From: Pseudomonas sp. GM50
Lineage (GTDB): Bacteria; Pseudomonadota; Gammaproteobacteria; Pseudomonadales; Pseudomonadaceae
DNA: 64,000 bases
Reading direction: 5' to 3'
NCBI RefSeq assembly: GCF_000282375.1
Contig: NZ_AKJK01000102.1
Location: forward strand, 1 to 64,000
The notes beneath the pieces are model-generated. The model did not search any database. It had not been told where the DNA came from and saw only the letters and a list, made by a program, of their open reading frames with translations. Numbering within the stretch: position 1 is the stretch's first letter; each line of letters begins with the position of its first letter. This document shows, piece after piece, positions 16,096 to 24,701 of the stretch. The position numbers and the translations under genes are program-made.

Positions 16096-16752
16096 ATGAT
16101 TAAAATCATGACCTACTTTTTAACAGGAGCTGTTCTTGCAGGATGCAACGGTATGGTAAAACCCGACTTGTCGGGGCCTGCCAATGACTCATATTTTTCC
16201 GTCTTCTCGGGCTTTCCCTTGCCCTATCTGTACATGGCCTCGGCCGTGCAATGGAACGAAGACTATGCCGTCACCACTCGCCACACCCCCCTCATCCGCC
16301 ACGTGGAATACAGCTGCAGCACCGGCTGCGACCTCGTCTTCATTCAGCACAAGGCCGACGGTCGCTACCCGTCATGGCGTGCACCGCGTGTGGGTGAACA
16401 CATCACTGCCGTGGGGGCGAGCCCCTACATGACGACCGTCACCGGGCAAGGCAAAGTGTACCCGGCGCCTTTCATCAATAGCGATGAAGGCAGCGGCGAA
16501 CGCTATGCGATCCATGATGCCCCGATGATCAAGGGGATGTCGGGTGGTCCCGTCATCGGCAATGACGGGAGTATTGTCGGTATCAATGTCGGCTTTTTCT
16601 CCACCACCCTTAATGATGTGAGTTTTCACCCTGGGTTAAAGGGGGCTGAGAGAGTCAGCATCTTTATCCCTTACTCGATCATTCAACGTGAATGGGAGTT
16701 GATGCAGGTGAAGCTTAACGATCCGCACGGCGCGAAGTACGCGAAGAAGTAA
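16096..16752 (+). CDS. Trypsin-like serine peptidase lipoprotein
   Basis: From ATG 16096 a 218-residue protein with a lipoprotein signal (FLTGAVLAGC, lipidated C17). The mature part looks like a chymotrypsin-fold peptidase: H63 in TTRHTPL, D79 in TGCDLVFI and S149 in KGMSGGPVIGNDGSIVGINVGF give a complete catalytic triad in the right order. It would face the periplasm on a membrane anchor. The frame is open upstream to 15928, but that part lacks a ribosome site and would hide the lipobox. It stands alone in an AT-rich setting, with a hairpin terminator after it. Target unknown. Confidence 0.75.
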   Translation: MIKIMTYFLTGAVLAGCNGMVKPDLSGPANDSYFSVFSGFPLPYLYMASAVQWNEDYAVTTRHTPLIRHVEYSCSTGCDLVFIQHKADGRYPSWRAPRVGEHITAVGASPYMTTVTGQGKVYPAPFINSDEGSGERYAIHDAPMIKGMSGGPVIGNDGSIVGINVGFFSTTLNDVSFHPGLKGAERVSIFIPYSIIQREWELMQVKLNDPHGAKYAKK

Positions 16753-16784
16753 CTTTACGTCGTCAATCAATTGACCGTCGGGAT

Positions 16785-16815
16785 GTGTCTCATTGTATTG
16801 GCTGCAATGAGACAC
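16785..16815 (+). terminator. Perfect 11-bp hairpin after the peptidase gene
   Basis: GTGTCTCATTG (16785-16795) pairs perfectly with CAATGAGACAC (16805-16815) around a 9-base loop, 33 bases after the stop. No T run follows, so termination strength is uncertain. Confidence 0.55.
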
Positions 16816-16953
16816 ACCTTGGCGGGTTAGTTGAATCCAGGCGTATATTGATTGTGTCGATCCAGATCATCGAGGCGATAGCAGATCGCTGGCGGTGCGA
16901 CAGACGAGAGGCTGGGGGGCTAGCAGATATCCCAGAACGTTTGGAGGTGTGAC

Positions 16954-17856
16954 ATGAGCCAATATCAACGACTCTTTCTAATAGCCGGCCCCACCATGCG
17001 TCACACGCCGGCACTGCAGCGGGCCGTCGCCATTGCCGAGGCCACGGGCGCAGCGCTGCATATCACGGTGTTTATCGAAGATTTCAACATCTTGGGTTTG
17101 ATCCACGCCAGTGCGCGGTTTCGTGAGGCTTGCCAGCAAGAGAACGAAAAATGGCTCAACGATGAAGCCGAGCTGATCCGTGGGCGCGGGATTAACCTGA
17201 GTACCGAGGTGCTTTTCACACGCGACGCGCTGCAAGAGATCCTTCAGCACGTGACAACAACGCAGGCGGATCTGGTGATCAAGGATGTGCAGCATGAGTC
17301 GGCGCTCAAGCGCGTTTTCATCACGCCTCTGGATTGGCATCTGCTGCGCGAATGTCCGGTGCCTGTGCATCTGGTCAGCGAAGTCAGTTGCCCACTTCCG
17401 CGCGTGATCGTGGCGGCAGTCGATCCGTCGCACCCAGAGACTCAGATCACTGGAATCAACGACCTGATCGTTCAGGCCGCGAACGAATTGGCAACGCAAT
17501 GCCATGCAGAAATGCATCTACTGTATGCCTACGATCTATCGCAGACGCACATCTCTGATGCAGGCGCGGGTGCCGTGACGATGCCTGGCTTCAACAGCGA
17601 TGTGCGCAAGTCTTTGCACAAGTCATTCATTGCGCTGGCCGATCACTACGGCGTGCCCACCGAACGGCAACACTTCGTTGCAGGGCCACCTGGTAAAGCG
17701 CTGGCCGACTTTGCTGCGCATCACCGGGCCGATGTGATCGTCATGGGAAATGCGCATCGCAAGGGACTGGACAAGTGGGTGGGTAGTACCACGGAGCATG
17801 TTCTGTATCGGGTGCCCTGCAACATTTTTGCTGTCACCGGGCAAGCGGATCAATGA
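16954..17856 (+). CDS. Tandem-domain universal stress protein (UspE-like)
   Basis: A 300-residue cytoplasmic protein with two Usp folds, about residues 1-145 and 150-300. The second ends with the ATP-binding type motif DVIVMGNAHRKGLDKWVGST; the first has the corresponding DLVIKDVQHESALKRVF but lacks the glycine-rich pattern, as in UspE. GGAGG lies 7 bases before the ATG. Such proteins are induced by stress and growth arrest; the specific role is unknown. It converges on the next gene with a 7-base overlap of their 3' ends. Confidence 0.88.
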   Translation: MSQYQRLFLIAGPTMRHTPALQRAVAIAEATGAALHITVFIEDFNILGLIHASARFREACQQENEKWLNDEAELIRGRGINLSTEVLFTRDALQEILQHVTTTQADLVIKDVQHESALKRVFITPLDWHLLRECPVPVHLVSEVSCPLPRVIVAAVDPSHPETQITGINDLIVQAANELATQCHAEMHLLYAYDLSQTHISDAGAGAVTMPGFNSDVRKSLHKSFIALADHYGVPTERQHFVAGPPGKALADFAAHHRADVIVMGNAHRKGLDKWVGSTTEHVLYRVPCNIFAVTGQADQ

Positions 17857-18266
17857 AAGGATCCGTTATCAAGTGACTCGGAAGGGGCGCGTCGGCGATC
17901 GGGACGGGATTTTTTGAGGGCGCGCGCCGAGATATCCCGGTAGGTATCGCAATCGGTTGCAGCCAAAAGCTTACCACCGTCCTTTAGTGTGGCCATGAAG
18001 GTCACCTCGGTGCTCTTGCCAGCAAGCAGATAGCCTGCGATGGCACCGACTGGCCCCAACAACATCGCGCCGGCAATGCCCAGGCCAATGGCGCTCTTTA
18101 TATTTTTATTGGAGTCCGTGTTCTGGACCGTCAGATCTTTAAATTCCGCGACGGAGAAACTTTTCCCCAGCCGTGGTTTGAAGGCCGTTTTGAGCGTGAT
18201 GGTACCCAGATGATACTCCCCGTCGCACTGCGGAAAGTCACCGGCGAGCACTATGATCTTTGCCAT
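17850..18266 (-). CDS. Hypothetical protein with glycine-zipper segment
   Basis: A 138-residue protein I do not recognise. Residues 1-60 are mixed and beta-like (FPQCDGEYHLGTITLKTAF). Residues about 62-85 are a hydrophobic glycine-rich stretch (IGLGIAGAMLLGPVGAIAGY) like a glycine zipper. A short beta-like region follows (EVTFMATLKDGGKLLAA), then a basic tail. There is no signal peptide. The N-terminus MAKIIVLAGDF and good codon use argue it is real. Its 3' end overlaps the stress-protein gene by 7 bases on the other strand. Confidence 0.65.
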   Translation of the reverse strand: MAKIIVLAGDFPQCDGEYHLGTITLKTAFKPRLGKSFSVAEFKDLTVQNTDSNKNIKSAIGLGIAGAMLLGPVGAIAGYLLAGKSTEVTFMATLKDGGKLLAATDCDTYRDISARALKKSRPDRRRAPSESLDNGSFH

Positions 18267-18578
18267 ATGGAGTTTTCTCTTGGGCGATCATTTTTGGGTA
18301 GGACATTGCGCGCGCCCAAAGTCAAAACGTCAACGATCCAACGATGAGTGGCGTCCATGGATTCGCGATACACAAGTAGCAGTCCTGAAAAACAATTTCA
18401 TTCGCAGGCGTAGGCCATTTGCAGGTGCTGCGACATGGACGTTTTATAACGTTTGGCTAAAGCGGGCAGAGAGTGCGCTTTAATCCTCTGCTGGTCCGAT
18501 GGGGTTAATCGCGATCAGCGATCAATTGCTCGGCATCATCAACAGACCTCTCAGTCGAGAGGGTTTAACGGGGGATTA
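18267..18578. other. Intergenic region upstream of uppP
   Basis: These 312 bases between divergent genes contain no supported gene. A hairpin CCTCTC/GAGAGG with an AGTC loop (18547-18562) lies 16 bases before the uppP start and would be in its leader. The dyad ATCGCGAT at 18508-18515 is also seen. Promoters for both neighbours must lie here but could not be placed. Confidence 0.4.
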
Positions 18579-19415
18579 ATGGACTTCTGGACCACCACGC
18601 AGGTATCGATTCTAGGGTTGGTTGAAGGGCTCACAGAGTTTTTGCCCATCTCCAGTACGGGGCACCAGATCATTGCCGCGGACTTGCTCGACTTCGGCGG
18701 TGAGCGAGCCATGGCGTTCAATATCATCATCCAGTTGGGGGCTATTCTGGCGGTCGTCTGGGAGTTTCGTCACAAGATTCTGGAGATCACTACCGGTTTG
18801 CCAACCCAGCGTAATGCGCAACGTTTCACGCTGAATTTGTTGATCGGTTTCTTGCCGGCGGTTGTTTTGGGTGTGATGTTCGCCGACAAAATCCATGAAT
18901 ATCTTTTCAACCCGATCACCGTGGCCGTGGCGCTGGTGATAGGCGGAATCATCATGTTGTGGGCGGAGCAACGTGAGCATGTGGTGGTTATCGATCACGT
19001 TGACGAGATGCGCTGGACCGATGCCTTGAAAGTCGGTTGCGCACAATGCCTGGCGATGATCCCCGGCACTTCGCGCTCGGGTTCGACGATTATCGGCGGG
19101 TTGCTGTTTGGCCTGTCACGCAAGACGGCTACCGAGTTTTCATTCTTCCTGGCGATGCCGACGATGGTGGGGGCCGCGGTGTACTCGGGCTATAAGTACC
19201 GCGACCTGTTCCAGTCCGCAGACTTGCCGGTATTTGCCTTGGGGTTTGTTGCCGCATTCCTCTTTGCGATGATTGCCGTGCGCGGCTTGCTCAAGTTCAT
19301 CGCCAATCATAGTTATGCGGTGTTTGCCTGGTACCGGATCGCGTTCGGTCTGCTGATTCTGGCGACATGGTTTTTGGGCTGGATCGACTGGAATCATCTC
19401 TCGGAAGGGGCGTAG
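18579..19415 (+). CDS. uppP: Undecaprenyl-diphosphatase
   Basis: A 278-residue inner-membrane protein with both signature regions of the BacA/UppP family: EGLTEFLPISSTGH (residues 16-29) and PGTSRSGSTIIGG in the second half. It removes a phosphate from undecaprenyl diphosphate at the periplasmic face, recycling the lipid carrier used for peptidoglycan and exopolysaccharide. ATG 18579 has GGGGGA upstream; the longer frame from 18453 is rejected because its extra N-terminus is not part of the family. Pseudomonads often have several copies; this one lies next to the exopolysaccharide region that consumes the carrier. Confidence 0.93.
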   Translation: MDFWTTTQVSILGLVEGLTEFLPISSTGHQIIAADLLDFGGERAMAFNIIIQLGAILAVVWEFRHKILEITTGLPTQRNAQRFTLNLLIGFLPAVVLGVMFADKIHEYLFNPITVAVALVIGGIIMLWAEQREHVVVIDHVDEMRWTDALKVGCAQCLAMIPGTSRSGSTIIGGLLFGLSRKTATEFSFFLAMPTMVGAAVYSGYKYRDLFQSADLPVFALGFVAAFLFAMIAVRGLLKFIANHSYAVFAWYRIAFGLLILATWFLGWIDWNHLSEGA

Positions 19416-19429
19416 GTTTTCCTGGGCTT

Positions 19430-19467
19430 TGTGGCGAGCGAGCAAGCTCCCTCGCCACAGGTTTTTT
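19430..19467 (+). terminator. Rho-independent terminator of uppP (REP-like stem)
   Basis: TGTGGCGAGCGAGC (19430-19443) pairs with GCTCCCTCGCCACA (19446-19459) with one mismatch, followed at 19462-19468 by seven T. The stem sequence belongs to a common Pseudomonas palindrome, here recruited as an intrinsic terminator between convergent uppP and rfaH. Confidence 0.85.
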
Positions 19468-19484
19468 TGGCTCAAGGCTCGGAT

Positions 19485-19991
19485 CTAAATCTTGTTAACC
19501 CCTGCCAGTGGCAGGCTGATGTGCTGTTCACGCTGAAGGAAATTCATCATCAATAGCACCCGTTCCTCGCCATCCATGGCCAGGAACACCGCCTCGAGAT
19601 CGGAGAACGGGCCTTCAGTGATGCGCACCGTATCCCCGTGCCTCAACAACGTTGTCACGATCGCTTGGCTGTCCCGTTCCTGGAGCTCGTCGATCAGCGT
19701 ATCGCGGATCGGCAGCGGCTGACCGCCGAACCCGACGACTCGCGAAACACCGCGGGTCGAACGCAGCGGGCCCCAACTGTCCTGAAGGCTCAGTTGAATA
19801 AACAGATAGCCCGGAAACAGCGACTCGCTGATCACTCGACGCTGCCCGCGCAGAACTCGCTCACGTCGGTAGGTCGAGCGAAAACAGGCATAGCCCTGGC
19901 GCTGTAAATGTTCTTCGGCGCGCTCATCCTGTTTGGGTTTGCACTGAAGCAGATACCAGGCTTTGGCGGCGTGTTCTGCAATCGCGTTCAT
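19485..19991 (-). CDS. rfaH: RfaH, NusG-paralogue transcription antiterminator
   Basis: A 168-residue protein with an N-terminal NusG-like domain (WYLLQCKPKQDERAEEHL, then SLFPGYLFIQL and GVSRVVGFGGQPLPI) and a C-terminal KOW-like domain (GDTVRITEGPFSDLEAVF), the RfaH layout. It binds RNA polymerase paused at an ops element and suppresses termination in long polysaccharide operons. ATG 19991 overlaps the stop of the mini-phosphomannomutase gene (ATGA), so it is translated with galU and that gene. An ops element lies 4.9 kb away at 24867-24878, in the divergent capsule operon, which is the obvious target. Confidence 0.93.
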   Translation of the reverse strand: MNAIAEHAAKAWYLLQCKPKQDERAEEHLQRQGYACFRSTYRRERVLRGQRRVISESLFPGYLFIQLSLQDSWGPLRSTRGVSRVVGFGGQPLPIRDTLIDELQERDSQAIVTTLLRHGDTVRITEGPFSDLEAVFLAMDGEERVLLMMNFLQREQHISLPLAGVNKI

Positions 19992-20434
19992 TCGAATTCC
20001 CTCCCTGCATCGATGTGCCCCAGCAGTTCGGCGGTCTTGTGCTGCATGAGCGAGTTGTCGCCGCGACTTTCCACCGTCAGGCAAGTCATGCAGCCATCGT
20101 CCAACAGACGCAAGCTGAGACGCCAGTCGGTAAAGACCAGGTTCAGCCCATCGCTCTCGTCGATGTCGAGGGCGTCGGCGGCGTAACGCTGCCTGATACT
20201 CGCCAGCAACGCCGGACCATCCTTGACGTGACGGCGGATCTCCCCGGAGGAGGGGAAGGCACCGATACGCTCCACCAGCAGCACCGATGGTTTCTGCACG
20301 CGGGGAAAAATCAGCTCCGACGCATAGGCGCGCACGATGAGGTACGCGAGGTTGTTTTTAAGGTCAGCGCCATACGGGCGGCGACTGTCATCTGCCTTGA
20401 AACCGCTCAATGTCTTCATAGAGGCTTCGTCCAT
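19988..20434 (-). CDS. Miniature CpsG-like phosphomannomutase lacking the catalytic core
   Basis: Up to 148 residues; the internal ATG at 20419 (MKTLSGFKADD) may be the true start. The first about 38 residues from that ATG align with the N-terminus of CpsG/ManB (KTLSGFKADDSRRPYG against the family's K-LTCFKAYDIRGKLG; NLAYLIVRAYASEL against DIAYRIGRAY). The rest aligns with the C-terminal domain (FPSSGEIRRHV, DGLNLVFTDWRL, LTVESRGDNSLMQHKTAELL). The intervening about 320 residues, holding the phosphoserine, metal-binding and sugar loops, are absent, and the C-terminal phosphate-binding SNTEP is replaced by LDDG. It cannot be a mutase; the open frame and coupling to rfaH suggest a retained non-catalytic role. 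Confidence 0.75.
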   Translation of the reverse strand: MDEASMKTLSGFKADDSRRPYGADLKNNLAYLIVRAYASELIFPRVQKPSVLLVERIGAFPSSGEIRRHVKDGPALLASIRQRYAADALDIDESDGLNLVFTDWRLSLRLLDDGCMTCLTVESRGDNSLMQHKTAELLGHIDAGREFE

Positions 20435-20495
20435 AGGGTAATAAAGACCGAAAAATCGATTCGATAACGCACACGTTTGTCAGGGTTCAGCGCCG

Positions 20496-21329
20496 TCACA
20501 AGGTGTTCTGATGCAGGTTCTCGAAACAGAAGTTGGTGGCTTCGATGTAACCTTCGGCGCCGCCGCAATCGAAGCGTCGTCCCTTGAATTGGTAAGCCAG
20601 CACGCAGCCGTTCTGGGCCTGCTTCATCAATGCGTCGGTGATCTGGATTTCACCGCCCTTGCCAGGCTCGGTGTCAGCGATCAGGTCGAAGATATCGGGG
20701 GTCAGAATGTACCGACCGATAATGGCCAGGTTGGACGGGGCGTCTTCCGGGCGGGGCTTTTCGACCATGCTGTTGACCCGGTAAATACCCTCGCGAATCA
20801 GCTCGCCGGCAATCACGCCGTACTTCTGGGTTTGCTCACGGGGTACTTCCTGGATCGCCACGATCGAGCAGCGGAATTGCTCATAGAGCTTGAGCATTTG
20901 CGCCAGTACGCCGTCGCCTTCCAGGTTCAGACACAAGTCGTCGGCCAGCACCACGGCGAATGGCTCATCACCAATCAACGAACGACCACTGAGAATGGCG
21001 TGCCCCAGACCCTTCATTTCCACCTGGCGGGTATAGGAAAAAGTACAGGTATCGATCAGCTCACGAGTGCCTTCCAGGAATCGCTCCTTATCAGTGCCGC
21101 GAATCTGGTGTTCGAGCTCGAAGCTGACATCGAAATGATCCTCCAGCGCTCGTTTGCCTCGGCCGGTGACGATGGCCATATGTTGCAGGCCGGCGTCGCG
21201 CGCTTCCTCGACGGCGTACTGGATCAGCGGCTTATTGACGATAGGCAGCATCTCCTTCGGCATGGCCTTGGTGGCGGGCAAAAAGCGGGTCCCATAGCCG
21301 GCAGCGGGGAATAGGCATTTACGAATCAT
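20496..21329 (-). CDS. galU: UTP-glucose-1-phosphate uridylyltransferase
   Basis: A 277-residue nucleotidyltransferase. The N-terminal GYGTRFLPATKAMPKEMLPI motif binds UTP, and VEEARDAGLQHMAIVTGRGK and VLADDLCLN are typical of GalU. It makes UDP-glucose from glucose-1-phosphate for exopolysaccharide and LPS. It is the first gene of the minus-strand galU, mini-CpsG, rfaH operon (gap of 61 bases to the next gene). It feeds the neighbouring capsule cluster, whose WcaJ-type initiating enzyme uses UDP-glucose. Confidence 0.94.
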   Translation of the reverse strand: MIRKCLFPAAGYGTRFLPATKAMPKEMLPIVNKPLIQYAVEEARDAGLQHMAIVTGRGKRALEDHFDVSFELEHQIRGTDKERFLEGTRELIDTCTFSYTRQVEMKGLGHAILSGRSLIGDEPFAVVLADDLCLNLEGDGVLAQMLKLYEQFRCSIVAIQEVPREQTQKYGVIAGELIREGIYRVNSMVEKPRPEDAPSNLAIIGRYILTPDIFDLIADTEPGKGGEIQITDALMKQAQNGCVLAYQFKGRRFDCGGAEGYIEATNFCFENLHQNTL

Positions 21330-21932
21330 GGAAGCGTCCTTGAAAGTAGACAGATGGAATGGCTAATGGCAGTAGGAAAGGTTCGACGGGTTGTCGGAAC
21401 CGGTAACGCTGGAGAGTGCGGGCTCTAAATGGCTCGTTCACTCGAGAAAAATGTTGGCAACGCTGCATGAGCAGCGAAAGGCCAGTACGCCATGTTTCTC
21501 GCAAGGCGCAGGCAGAGAGAAAGATCGCGTGGTCGCTTGGTCGGCGAGCATGCCTGGTTATTCCACCGCATGCTTCTGACGCAACCCGCTGTAAATAAAG
21601 TTATTGCCCAAGGCATCTCTTACCCAACTTCTAACCGAATGTCCGACGCCCTGGCAATTCACTAACGGAGCGACTATATATTAGCCACTCGCTATTTCGG
21701 TGTAATTTAGATTGAACGGTCGCGGGAAAACGGCAATTGTTAGAAATTGTCTGGATAAATTATCGAACTGTTATTTTCAGAGTTCAAAGAGTGAAATGTT
21801 ATTTTTTGTCTGAAGAAAAAGTTGGGGGCTGTTCAAACGTCATGGTAATAAATACGCACTGATGGTTTGAAAGTCTCAGCTGCAGTTACCGGGGTTATAA
21901 ATACCCGGATTCATTCGTAGTTTAAAGCTCTT
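21330..21932. promoter_or_regulatory. Divergent regulatory region between galU and the capsule operon
   Basis: A 603-base region with no supported gene. The part next to galU is GC-balanced; the part at 21660-21870 is AT-rich (for example GACTATATATTAGCC near 21672, and GAAATGTTATTTTTTG near 21793), and a small hairpin CCGGG/CCCGG lies at 21889-21908, just before wzb. The divergent promoters of galU-rfaH and wzb-wzc must lie here. The length and AT content suggest several regulator sites, but none could be named. Confidence 0.45.
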
Positions 21933-22427
21933 ATGTTCGGCAAGTGCTATGTCACCGCCAATGTTGACAAGACGGGGAATGTTATCTTGCTTAAAAGGGT
22001 TTTGATTGTCTGCGTCGGCAATATTTGCCGCAGTCCCACCGCGGAGCATTTGCTGCGCGGGGCACTCGTTCATTCCGATATCGAGGTCAGCTCGGCAGGC
22101 CTCGCTGCCTTGGCGGGCAAACCCATCGAGCCGACGGCACACGCCGTACTCAAGGAGCATGGTCATCTGCCCGATGGGCATGAGGCCGTTCAACTCACGT
22201 CTCAAGCCGTCAGCGAGGCGGACTTGATTCTGGTGATGGAACGACGGCATGTCAGCGGGGTACTCAACATTGCCCCTGAAGCGCGAGGCAAAGTGCTGCT
22301 ACTGGGCAAGTGGCAAGACGATCGCGAAATCAGCGACCCCTACCGTCAAGGCAAACCTGCATTTGTGCACGCTTATGCGTTGATCGAAGAAGCCGTACTC
22401 GCATGGGCACAGCGCCTGGCGCGCTGA
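21933..22427 (+). CDS. wzb: Low-molecular-weight protein tyrosine phosphatase, Wzb/Etp-type
   Basis: A 164-residue open frame. The phosphate-binding loop CVGNICRSPTAE (Cx5R-S) and the general-acid region SDPYRQG are intact, so it should dephosphorylate the tyrosine cluster of the Wzc kinase encoded 45 bases downstream. The first 18 residues (MFGKCYVTANVDKTG) are not family-like; TTG at 21987, preceded by GGGGA, gives the usual N-terminus (LLKRVLIVCVGN) and may be the real start. Wzb and Wzc together set the phosphorylation cycle needed for polymer synthesis. Confidence 0.9.
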   Translation: MFGKCYVTANVDKTGNVILLKRVLIVCVGNICRSPTAEHLLRGALVHSDIEVSSAGLAALAGKPIEPTAHAVLKEHGHLPDGHEAVQLTSQAVSEADLILVMERRHVSGVLNIAPEARGKVLLLGKWQDDREISDPYRQGKPAFVHAYALIEEAVLAWAQRLAR

Positions 22428-22472
22428 TGGCCACTCCTTTTTGAATCGTAATACAGGCAAAGAATCCGACTT

Positions 22473-24701
22473 ATGCAGCAAGCACCGGTAGTTAACGTGC
22501 GGGACGACGACAATGACGAGATTGATCTTCTCGGCTTGTTTGGAACACTCATCGACCATAAATGGCTGATTGCCGCGGTTACCGGTGCCTTCATGGTGGC
22601 TGGGGCTGCGTACGCGGTGCTTGCGACCCCGGTATACCAGGCGAATGCGCTGTTGCAGGTCGAAGCGAAAAAGAACGATTTGTTGGGTTTCTCGGATATC
22701 GGCAGCATGCTGGGCAAGGAGTCTCCTTCGGCCACCGAGATCGAGTTGATCCAGTCCCGCTCCGTGATTGGCAAAACCGTCGACACCTTGAAACTTGATA
22801 TTGTCATACAACCGAAGTACTTCCCGGTGGTCGGTGAGTTCCTGGCGCGTCGATTCCAGAATAATAATCCCGGTGAAATAGCCGAGCCCTTGTTGGGGTT
22901 GAACAGTTTCGCCTGGGGAGGGGAGTCGCTGAAGATATTCAAACTGGATCTTCCCGACTCGCAACTGGGCAAGAAGTTGACCCTGACCGCGGGTGAAAAT
23001 GGTCATTACACCCTGGTGGACGAAGACGACAACGTATTGGCAGCCAGCCAGGCGGGACAATTTTTCGAACAAAATGGCGTTGCGTTTCAGATAGAAGAAA
23101 TGCACGCCAATCCTGGAACCCGCTTCAGAATCATCCGCAACTCTCGCCTGACCAGCATCCTCGACTACCAAGAGGCTTTGGATGTAGCCGAGCGAGGAAA
23201 AGAGTCGGGCATGATCGGTCTGGCGCTGGAAAGTACAGATCCGGACCAAGCCATTAAAATACTCAATGAAATTGCCGCTATTTATGTGCGGCAAAACGTA
23301 GAGCGCACTTCAGCTGAGGCAGCGCAGAGTCTGGCGTTTCTCAAAGAGCAACTTCCGGTGGTCAAGAGAGACCTGGAAAAAGCCGGGAATGCCTTGAATG
23401 AATACCAGACACGCAGCAAGTCTGTGGACATCACGCTCGAAACCAAAGCCATTCTCGATCAGATTGTCGGGCTCGATACCAGCATCTCCGAGTTGAAGCT
23501 GCAGCAAGCCGAGATGGACCGCAAATTCACCCGCCAACATCCCGCCTATCGCGCATTGTTGACCCAGATTGGTGAGTTGAGTAGCAAGCAGAAAAGTTTG
23601 GCGTCCAAGGTGGAAAGCCTTCCCTCCACCCAGCAAGAACTGCTGAGCCTTACCCGGGATGTAGAGGTCGGTACGGCTATTTATACTCAGCTGCTGAACA
23701 AGTCTCAGGAGCTGGACGTGATGCGCGCGGGGACGGTCGGTAACGTGCGTCTGATCGACACCGCGGACGTCAACTTTCTCAAGCCGGTCAAACCGAAAAA
23801 GGCCTTGATTGTATTGGTCGCCACCATTCTTGGCGGCTTCCTGGCGGTGGCCCTGGTGCTGGTACGCAAGGCGCTGAACAGAGGGCTGGAAAGTCCGGAA
23901 GCCATCGAGCAACTTGGGCTGCCGGTCTACGCTTCGATTCCTTACAGCATTCTGCAGAAAACCGAAGAAGACAAAGTCTCCCGCGGACGAGGGCGTTCCG
24001 GTGCAGGTTCTACATTACTGGCCGTCACTCATCCCACCGATCTGGCAGTCGAGGCATTGCGCAGTTTGCGTACCAGTCTGCACTTCGCCATGCATGAGGC
24101 AGACAATAACCGCCTGATGATCTCCGGGCCTAGCCCTCAGGTGGGTAAGACCTTTGTGTCGGTCAACCTTGCGGTGGTGATAGCACAAACCGGGTTGCGG
24201 GTATTGTTGATCGACGTCGACATGCGCAAAGGCTATCTGCACAAAGTGTTAGGTGTTTCTTCAGACAATGGGCTCTCCGATATCCTGGCCCGACGCTGCG
24301 AAGTGACCACCGCTATCCATAAGACCGAAATCGACAACTTCGATTTTGTCAGTCGAGGCCAAATCCCGCCCAACCCTTCCGAGTTACTGATGCACGCCAA
24401 TTTCAGCGCGCTATTGGAGCAGGCGAGCGAGCTATACGATTTGGTGATTCTCGATACGCCGCCACTATTGGCGGTGACAGACGCGGCAATCGTCGGGCGC
24501 CTGTCCGGGACCAACCTGATTGTGACGCGCTATGGACTGAACCCGGCGAAAGAAATCGAGTTGACGGTCCGCCGGTTCTCGCAGAATGGCGTTGCCATTA
24601 AAGGTGCGATTTTTAACGGCGTGGAGAAAAAGGCCTCCAATAAATATGGTTACAGTGATTATGGTTATTACCACTATGACTACGCCTCCGACAAAAGTTG
24701 A
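22473..24701 (+). CDS. wzc: Wzc-type polysaccharide co-polymerase with tyrosine autokinase domain
   Basis: A 742-residue inner-membrane protein. An N-terminal Wzz domain follows the first membrane helix (about residues 30-52), a periplasmic coiled-coil region spans the middle, the second helix is at about 445-465, and the C-terminal BY-kinase has Walker A GPSPQVGKTF (K559), Walker A' LLIDVDMRKG and Walker B LVILDTPPL (D661). The last 20 residues hold seven tyrosines (KYGYSDYGYYHYDYAS), the autophosphorylation cluster removed by Wzb. It controls chain length and couples polymerisation to the Wza exporter. Long shadow frames on the other strand are not genes. Confidence 0.94.
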   Translation: MQQAPVVNVRDDDNDEIDLLGLFGTLIDHKWLIAAVTGAFMVAGAAYAVLATPVYQANALLQVEAKKNDLLGFSDIGSMLGKESPSATEIELIQSRSVIGKTVDTLKLDIVIQPKYFPVVGEFLARRFQNNNPGEIAEPLLGLNSFAWGGESLKIFKLDLPDSQLGKKLTLTAGENGHYTLVDEDDNVLAASQAGQFFEQNGVAFQIEEMHANPGTRFRIIRNSRLTSILDYQEALDVAERGKESGMIGLALESTDPDQAIKILNEIAAIYVRQNVERTSAEAAQSLAFLKEQLPVVKRDLEKAGNALNEYQTRSKSVDITLETKAILDQIVGLDTSISELKLQQAEMDRKFTRQHPAYRALLTQIGELSSKQKSLASKVESLPSTQQELLSLTRDVEVGTAIYTQLLNKSQELDVMRAGTVGNVRLIDTADVNFLKPVKPKKALIVLVATILGGFLAVALVLVRKALNRGLESPEAIEQLGLPVYASIPYSILQKTEEDKVSRGRGRSGAGSTLLAVTHPTDLAVEALRSLRTSLHFAMHEADNNRLMISGPSPQVGKTFVSVNLAVVIAQTGLRVLLIDVDMRKGYLHKVLGVSSDNGLSDILARRCEVTTAIHKTEIDNFDFVSRGQIPPNPSELLMHANFSALLEQASELYDLVILDTPPLLAVTDAAIVGRLSGTNLIVTRYGLNPAKEIELTVRRFSQNGVAIKGAIFNGVEKKASNKYGYSDYGYYHYDYASDKS

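Noticed and set aside
22299..23294. 331-codon minus-strand frame opposite wzc
   Set aside because: Wzc is intact over this stretch; the opposite frame has no ribosome site or family pattern.
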